Under the pieces are notes generated by a model. The model ran no database searches, had not been told where the DNA came from, and worked only from the letters and a program-made list of their open reading frames with translations. Shown here one piece after another: positions 56,801 to 64,000 of a DNA stretch of 64,000 bases. The position numbers and the translations under genes are program-made. Each line of letters starts with the position of its first letter. The stretch's first letter is position 1. Origin of the DNA: Gyromitra esculenta. Its lineage: Eukaryota; Ascomycota; Pezizomycetes; Pezizales; Discinaceae. The DNA is taken from assembly GCA_038503075.1 (NCBI GenBank), contig JBCAML010000012.1, positions 1,550,001 to 1,614,000 on the forward strand, in the 5' to 3' direction.

Positions 56801-56964
56801 TGCAAACTCCGTGTATCAAACTTTGTGACCAGCTCAACCGGCTCCTCACCCCCGCCAGTCAGAAACGATACAGAAATTTTATCGTGAATACCTGAGCAGT
56901 TTCCACGCATTCAATTCTACACTCTATTTAACGCATCTAAGCCGCTTCTTAAACGCATCGCAAA
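53870..56964. other. long intergenic region
   Basis: No gene accepted. A CT-rich stretch near 54220-54340 resembles a leader but leads into no convincing ORF. Confidence 0.5.
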
Positions 56965-57657
56965 ATGGCTACCGACCTTTCTAATGTCATACGCTGTTTC
57001 AACCCTAATTGTCACAAGGCTATCATCGCCGTCTGGAGCGGCACGTGTTATGGAGCTCAGTGCAGTATGTGCCAAGTGATGGTCTGCGAGGGAACATGCG
57101 GTGGGGTTGGACATGAGGAGCCCACGATCACCTGTAAGGGGAGGCCGATTCCAAAGTTCAACAATGAGACAGAACTACGAGCGAATAAGATAGAAGAAAC
57201 GAAAAGATATCTCGCCATCCTGGCGCTTATGCAAGAGGAAGTCGACAAAGTCCATTTGGAGCTTGAGCCACTTATGCGCCTGCTGGAGGATAGAGTTAGC
57301 CTAAACATTTTGGCTGGCAACATAGTCCCTTCAACTGCCAATGTCACTCAGAGCCATTGGAATGTGATGTTTGACCATCAAAAACTCGAGAAAATGATGA
57401 CACCAGACGAAATTCGCATTGATGGCCCTGCTATCCAGCTAGCTTCCAACTATAAGACGTATATCCAGAAAGATAAAGCTAGACTCGAATCGCAGTTGGC
57501 CGCTGTTCAAAAAGGAGAATGGCGACCTACAAGAGAAGCTTGGATGCAGAGATCTCGCGAATCAGGCTACACAGAGGGTATGGGTATACAATTTGAATTT
57601 GGTAGCGGGAGGTCCGGAAGTTCGGACTGTTCATACGATAGCTCTTCGTGTTTCTAA
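56965..57657 (+). CDS. Cys-rich plus coiled-coil orphan, 230 aa
   Basis: Single exon, ATG in aaaATGGC context. The N-terminus holds Cys11-x4-Cys16-His17, then Cys28-x4-Cys33-x2-Cys36-x4-Cys41-x3-Cys45, His50 and Cys57, a spacing like a RING/IBR-type or other treble-clef zinc module. Residues about 70-110 and 155-180 are charged helices that may form coiled coil. The C-terminus is Ser/Gly-rich and ends with two Cys. No signal peptide or membrane segment. Zn binding and an E3-like role are possible but unproven, and the spacing does not exactly match the canonical IBR consensus. The family was not recognised. Confidence 0.7.
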   Translation: MATDLSNVIRCFNPNCHKAIIAVWSGTCYGAQCSMCQVMVCEGTCGGVGHEEPTITCKGRPIPKFNNETELRANKIEETKRYLAILALMQEEVDKVHLELEPLMRLLEDRVSLNILAGNIVPSTANVTQSHWNVMFDHQKLEKMMTPDEIRIDGPAIQLASNYKTYIQKDKARLESQLAAVQKGEWRPTREAWMQRSRESGYTEGMGIQFEFGSGRSGSSDCSYDSSSCF

Positions 57658-60540
57658 GATTTCGTAATCAAAGAAATATTCTTCAAAAAACTTTGTGGCT
57701 CTTTTCAGTTCTTAGGCTTTCTATTAGGCATACAATTCATATGTAAGATTGCATGCTCTGATCTATAGTTTTGGGGCTGACGATTCATCTGTGTAACCGG
57801 CTCCGGATTTCCTTCCGAGGTCAACGGGCATTACAGTGAGCCAGTACGTAAGCTAAGTGTCCTGACTAGCATTTTACAAAAATTAGGCGTGAAGGGGTAG
57901 CTGAAAATATCAACGTGTAACTATAATCTATTTCTCCAGGAAGCTTAGCAGGTTACTACGGCCGCACACAATGCAACGGAGCTTATAAAAACAATACCGA
58001 ATCCAGAGAGGAGGGTTTAGCGTGACGCAAAGCCACGGTCGTCTTAAGTAAATCATAAGATGGCGATATATTTAGTGTATTTAGTATTAGACAGACATGA
58101 CTCCGCTACCAGACCGCGCGAGGACCGTCATCACCAATCACTCGCCGCCACCAGTCACTGGTGTGCCAGGAAACCAGGGCTAAACTTCAAACACGATTTA
58201 CATTAATAATCTGCGAGATCCATATCCCAATCTTGGGGGTAAGGGGCAAATTGATATATCGAAACGACTAATACTCGATCTCTCAAATGGGCTGAAATGG
58301 GGGACGCCGAGCCGACGAAAAAATTATGCAGTTGCAATTGGGTTTAATTTACCCGCTACCCCCAATTATGATTATTAATACAATTATAGACACAAGCACA
58401 GCCATTCCCTAAAGAATGAGTAGCTCCTTCTTGGGTTGTTATGCCGCACCAGGCGGCCTAGAGGCTGCGGATAATATATGCGGTAGCTATAGTTTCGAGG
58501 ACGATTGTATTACCGAGAACTAATGTTGCAGTTTTAGTGACCTGATACTACAGACTTTTACCACTTGAGCTATTACGAATAAATGCTATCAGTCAAGAAT
58601 TATTCTTCCTATTGTTTAAAATTATTTTGTGAGTATGGAGGAGATAATATATATCCTATAAGTCTAACCGCTTGCAATTGTTGAATGTACCTAATGAATA
58701 AACAACAACAAAGTCCAACCGCTCAACCACTCGAGTGACATGCCATGAAACGATACAATATTACCTGGCATGTTCAAGATCGCTCTTACTAGTATAACCC
58801 ATTAATTAGTCTTTGATCAGATATTTGGGTGTAATTCTGAGCTGGCAATATGATAGTGCGATGTTGCTGTTCTGATTCAACCTCGTACTATATATGGTTT
58901 AGGCAACCCGGCTAAGTGACTGCGCCTCTGCAGCAAAGACACTCGGCCTCAGTTTTTTACGCGCCAATAATCCCTCAACAAATGACCCCCAGTGCCTTAA
59001 AAAAAACCCCCCTTTGAGCCAAATGCCATTAGGTTTACTACCAATTTTTTTGCGTATCGTCTAGTCGTTATATTCTCTTGTTAGGATCTATCACTCGATG
59101 ATAAGCAGAATGCACTTCAGGATACGCACGAATTTGAGGGGAAAGAAGTCACATGCGCATGTCGCTGGTGGCACATTCTCTCCCTTTTCCATCAACACCC
59201 TTGGATCAACTTTTCCATCCCACTTTCATCAACTTTGCATTCATCTACAACCATCAGTAACTTGCGTCTTCTATCTTTACAAGTTTTTTGGCGATGCACT
59301 GCGAGTTTGAGTTCTCTCACTTAACAAGCCCCCTTCAGTCGCCTTCAACTTACCCACATCCCCTCGGTTGCCCCGGTTTCGTTGAGGGCTAACGACCTAA
59401 CAGAAGTCATCTACTACTGTCTGGCTCTAAAATATAATCGATACATAAGCTATGATAAACTGAGGTAACGAGTGTCAAGCGTCGATTAACAAGAAAAGGT
59501 GGGGGAAGAAAGCGACGACTGAGGATCTAATTCACTTGGGCTAGAGTCTACCCCGCTCATCAACGACCATCATCTTCGGTTCTTGGTTCTTATCAGCTGG
59601 CGGTTTAAACATGTTTCGCTCATATCGAGCCTATTTGCAAAGCGGTTGAGTTTTAGAGTTCTCCTAGTTTGCTTCTGGTCGCCTCTTTCCTACATTTTCT
59701 CTTCCCATCGTTACTTTCCTACACGCCTTCTTGCTAGTTCTTTTTTGGTACCATAGCTTAGCTCTTGGACTGGCCCCAGTGATGAGATTCATGCTTGTAA
59801 AACATCGCATTCCTACCGTCCCCTACATCGCAGGTAAAGTTGAAACCCCCAGACAGCAACACTAGATAAAACAAACCCAGATCTATTAAGCTTTAGCCTT
59901 GGCTAATCATGACCATATTTACACAAATACCAGAAAATACCAGGGTCTACAACGAGCCAAGATGGAGTGTGCGGAATTGCTCTCGTATTTTTGAAGAATG
60001 GAACGGATATGTATGAAATCGAACGCTGCGGTTCTAGCTAAACAGGAGAAACAGGAGAAGCCGATCTTCCCATACAGCCCCAGCCTTGCCATAGATTAAA
60101 CTGCGTCTCGAGCCTTTTTCCTCACTCGAGAATCGCGAGGCTAACCTAGGAACTGCTGAAGAAGGATCCAGCCTAGATACGACTGAAATTCAAAAATAGC
60201 CTCGCGATCGGATATAAAGGAATTGAAAAAATTCCTTGTTCCTATAATTCATTCAATATCCAAATCAAGGATGGTCAGCTCGAGAATAAATGAGCTAATC
60301 AACAAGCTTATGAACCCCTTTAAATTTTCAGATGGGTGTAAAACTGGAGAAAAGGATGACATTGCTTACATCGCTAACCTGTGCCTCGATTAAACTAGGA
60401 ACATTTGCAGACGCTGAGTTCTAATGTTGGTTTGCACGAATCGCACAAACGTTGTTGCCCAAGCTCAAGATCTCAGGACATCCAACATGGCGACATCTGA
60501 GTTCAAGAACACAGCAGATCACGATAAATTCGCACCCAAC
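57658..60540. other. long intergenic region
   Basis: No gene accepted. One 70-codon frame at 59098-59310 lacks features. Confidence 0.5.
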
Positions 60541-60637
60541 TAAGGGTAGGGGACGAAGATGGTAGAAGTCTCCCATTGTTTTTATGATCTCATAAAACGG
60601 AAAATTTCAGTGTCCCATCACCACATCCCTACCCGTA
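60541..60637. mobile_element. TA-flanked hairpin element, copy B
   Basis: Left arm AGGGTAGGGGACGAAGATGG and right arm CCATCACCACATCCCTACCC, flanked by TA at 60541-60542 and 60636-60637. The centre shares cataaaacggaaaattt with copy A. Same MITE-like family. Confidence 0.6.
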
Positions 60638-62278
60638 GTATTTAGACGGATCAGGCTCTACCGCAGGCGTCTCGAACGTCGCACCACCCAGCAGAAATGA
60701 ATAGGCGCCGCTTCAGTCGATCGATGGATGAATATATACACTTCAGTATAATGAGCATCGTGTATACGAATATATGTATATAATAGTTGAGCCTAGCATA
60801 ATATTGAGTAACAAATTATCCGCTCCGAAGATTTTGCATGATCAGGGTGAAGTTTTAACCAAAGAGAGTACAGCCCATACAACAGGCATCAGGGATTTGA
60901 AGCTACAAAATACATCACCATTGGAAAAGCTTGGTAAATGCTATTAAGAATTATGATGCCATATGGGGCTAAATATTACGGTATCATTAGGTATCTTAAA
61001 TTGAGGTTGGGGCTTCCTAAGCCGATCCAGATTTGTCTTCTCAGGTAAGCCGATAGAATGCAGCTCCAACGTCATGTGCAACCATTCGCCTAGATCGTGT
61101 AGACCAAACGAATATAATACGCACGCAACCTATGATAATATTTTTAGGTCTAGTGCCGGGCTCTTGATGTCTGATGTTTTGACAGAATTCACGATTCCTA
61201 CCGAATGGCGAGGTGAGAGGGGGGAAATGTACGATTTAGAAGAAATTGATTTAAATAGAATTGATATACAAGATAACCCGATAGGCTTACAGTATTCTAC
61301 ATGCGAACTTAATTGTGTAGGCAGAGCATAATATTTTATTGCACATAAGCCTCGATAGAGACCAACTATCTACCGCATCCTGAAATCCCTGCTGAAAGGA
61401 GAGGTATTTGTTGGACAGATGAGACTTGCAGATTTTCTGCCTTCCAGGGCCAGGGTCGGCTGCTTTGTCCGTTCTCTAATGAAAACGCCACTGCATTACT
61501 CCTTGGTATATATAGGAGGTGAAGCAGTACGCTGATTCGTTTATTGCCTATTTAAACCATTTAAAAGGACCTATTTGATCGATGAACCATCGTTTAGAGG
61601 CTAATAACGTGCTGGAAACAATGATCGCCCTTTAAAGACGCTTGTCTAAAATATGTTAAGTATGTTCATTACCGACCAATACCCCGCGCCTAGCGCGCAT
61701 CTTGAACTTCGCGATAGTATCGCTTAAGCCGAGCCATACAAACGACTAAACGGAGTGGGTAGGGCGATTTTAAGTTAGCCTTCAGCCAAAAACAAAACCT
61801 GTTGCTTCGATCTCCCAAAACAGTGAAAAGGTATTACCAACAAGTCCCAAATACTTAGCCGAAGCTAACCATACCTAACCATACCTAAACCGTTGGTCCA
61901 CCAACTTTATCTCCCTGTTTTCAGGCACTTCGTCTGCAGCTGCTTATATTTCGGACGAATTTTAGACTACTGAAAACCATCTAGAGGTACGTGTAAACCA
62001 ACAAACCGATTGGGGGGGTAGAGTTGCTGCGCCATATCTCGATTAAGAACCTCAAATCATCATGCCTCGCCGGTCTAAGAAACGCGTTTATAAAACAAAA
62101 ATACGCGCAACACCAGGTCAAGGGTCACCATTGCTATATGGATCAAAGATTTACGAGTTTTACTCCATGTGTAAGTATAAGCTATCGCACTCACTGTACA
62201 CTTAACTCGTCGGTTACAAATAGACTAACGTGTAGAATACACAAGATGTAGCATAAGACTCTATGACTCAATCAAGGT
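60638..62278. other. intergenic
   Basis: No gene recognised. An 85-codon plus frame at 61074-61331 lacks features. Confidence 0.5.
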
Positions 62279-62361
62279 CAGAGGCATAGAGATGGTATGG
62301 GTCCCAAACCATTTTTATGGCGATCTGGAACGGATAGTTCCGTCGTTCCATCCTCATACCG
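62279..62361. mobile_element. hairpin element, copy C (divergent)
   Basis: Left arm gaggcatagagatggtatgg and right arm ccatcctcatacc pair imperfectly. The core (catttttatggcgatctggaacggatagttcc) aligns with copies A and B. It is more diverged and lacks clear flanking TA at the left end. Confidence 0.5.
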
Positions 62362-62499
62362 TGAAATACGACCCAGCTTTTCCCTAAGCTAAACCTGATA
62401 TAGTATTGGGCTTGGCGAAAAAGAATCTAAGCTACAGAATTTGACCATTTAGAAGCTTCCCTGCGTGAGCCACGGGGCAGAGCTGGGTCGTATTTCACG
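62360..62499. repeat. 19-base perfect inverted repeat overlapping copy C
   Basis: CGTGAAATACGACCCAGCT at 62360-62378 and its exact complement at 62481-62499 enclose about 100 bases. The left arm begins where hairpin copy C ends, suggesting an adjacent or nested element. Confidence 0.7.
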
Positions 62500-64000
62500 C
62501 GCACATATGGCCGGTATTATATTTTAAATATCGTAATATCCCAGTGATACCGAACAGGACCATGGGATGATCATGGAGGACATTCTCAGATCTATTGGAT
62601 ACACCAAATACACGGTAATGTTCAATTACTTATTGGCTGTAATCAAGTTCCAATGCACATTCGACTTATCTAAGAACTTCCTTCATCCCATGGCCATGCG
62701 ATAGCTACTTCCCTATTCGTTATTTCTAGGGAAGCACAGCCAAGTGCTTGGTCGGTCTGCAATATATTACCCTACCGGACCCAAACCAGTTCCTCCTATG
62801 CTCTAGCTGTTCGCCGATCGATGTTTTGAAGAATCCCGTGCATCTTCTAAATCAGGACTCCTTGAGGGGCCCTGTCAGTTAGTCAGTGCTTTTCAAGCTT
62901 CGGTTTATAATATTCCATAAATACTTCAACCCATTGAAATTAAAGAATAATATTTGCATGAACACATTGCAGTTGCCACATTCCCTTGCTGTTTGTGATG
63001 TAGGCTCGAGCATAAACTTAAAGCACATTTTCACAATTTTGTGATCCGTGTTTGAAGCTCGCAAACGCCTTCAGCTGTCCCTACAAATCGCTCCTTAAAA
63101 GATTTAAGTCCTGGTCTAGCTATATAACACATATTGAAGACGACTTCGAACCCTATTCGCGCCTTAAAAATGAGGCTTCTTAATCAGACCATCAAATGCC
63201 CCCAAATACCTATACGGTCTCTGTGGGTATACGTAAGCTAAGCAAGTTCGTAGATTTATTTCCCCCCTAAGGTGAGATAATAGGTTATGTGGTGATAAAT
63301 ATTGTGTTTAGCACCCTCATGCGGAACATAATATGTTTTAGGGTTGTTCTGAATCCACGATTGGGGCCTTTCTGTGGGTTTAGACACTCGACGCCAAATC
63401 TGAAATCCATTTTTCTAAAGAATTGCGACGTAGCGAAATCGTACGTTACTCTCACAAGACATTCTGAGACATCAGCAAATTATGTTTCGGCTTCATCGGA
63501 ATCTCATCACTTCACTTCTATTTCTATGGAACCGAATGATCGTGAATGCCAATCTCGGGAGTGATTTAACCACTGCAAATAATTCCTCGGATTTCGTTAG
63601 TAATTTCATCATCTCTGTTTCGGTAGGGCTTACCTCACAATTTAGATACGCCTTTGATCTAGGGTTACAGCTGGAAGGCACCCATCCCAATTATTTTTCT
63701 AGAATTATAAATAGTTATAGGTTTCCCCTCCTACAAACCGGCCCCTAAAGGCAGGGATAAGAAACGGGGATGTGGCGTCTGCACAGATGTTTCAAACACA
63801 AATCGTGGACCCTATTTTCTGGTTCTTATTCTAAGGATGACTACGGGTAAGCGCTTGTACTTTCCTCAACTCGGATTCCGAATACACGGCTTTCTCGGAG
63901 CCTACCGCGTCGGCACTTCATTCTCGGCACCGGCCAGTACTAACTTTAGTCAAGATCTGCAGGAGACTAACTGCGGCTAAATAGAAAAATTCATCGGCCC
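62500..64000. other. intergenic to window end
   Basis: Open frames at 63289-63748 overlap each other without protein-like features or domains. No gene supported. Confidence 0.5.

Noticed and set aside
1..64000. CRISPR arrays, rRNA genes, bacterial operons, complete transposase genes
   Set aside because: No regularly spaced repeats, no rRNA signatures and intron-bearing genes throughout; only non-autonomous elements were seen.

Overview
The window reads as nuclear DNA of a filamentous ascomycete (Pezizomycotina). Genes are sparse, introns are short (51-110 bases) with GTRNGY-like donors and CTAAY branch sites, and the 5' leaders are CT-rich. The recognisable genes are typical fungal secreted hydrolases and a fungal-type drug transporter. 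The proteinase-K-like protease and the lineage-specific Cys-rich genes would fit a nematode-trapping (Orbiliomycetes) or other soil fungus, but the sequence does not prove that. Most of the window (roughly two thirds) is intergenic, AT-rich DNA containing hairpin elements and decayed gene pieces.

Layout. 0-13 kb: long intergenic DNA with a TTAA-flanked inverted repeat, then three large orphan genes on the + strand (3.1-4.9, 7.5-10.9, 11.1-12.7 kb). Each is long and disordered or low-complexity over much of its length, and the last carries four 18-residue repeats. 13-25 kb: a small spliced membrane-protein gene, a decayed ORF, a TA-flanked MITE, a hairpin-bearing tandem repeat, a candidate secreted peptide and a coiled-coil gene followed by tandemly repeated intron-like units. 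25-31 kb: an amidohydrolase/ACMSD-type decarboxylase gene and a five-exon GH5 glycosidase gene, both on the minus strand. The GH5 gene has an in-frame TGA two codons after its catalytic acid/base glutamate. 32-36 kb: a complete secreted subtilisin-family protease (three exons) and a Cys-rich orphan. 40-45 kb: a complete AA9 lytic polysaccharide monooxygenase (four exons) and a DHA1-type MFS transporter (five exons, minus strand). 46-48 kb: two or three small candidate membrane or basic proteins. 50-51 kb: a J-domain protein whose N-terminus has the same Cys/His pattern as the 34.8 kb orphan. 52-64 kb: intergenic DNA with three copies of a ~100-base TA-flanked hairpin element, a direct repeat bracketing a tRNA-like fragment, and one Cys-rich coiled-coil orphan (57 kb).

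The functional theme is extracellular degradation: AA9 and GH5 on plant polysaccharide and S8 protease on protein, plus export by the MFS transporter. The genes are independent transcription units rather than an obvious biosynthetic cluster. No rRNA, intact tRNA or CRISPR array was found. Intron coordinates were assigned by eye from splice signals, frame continuity and family motifs.
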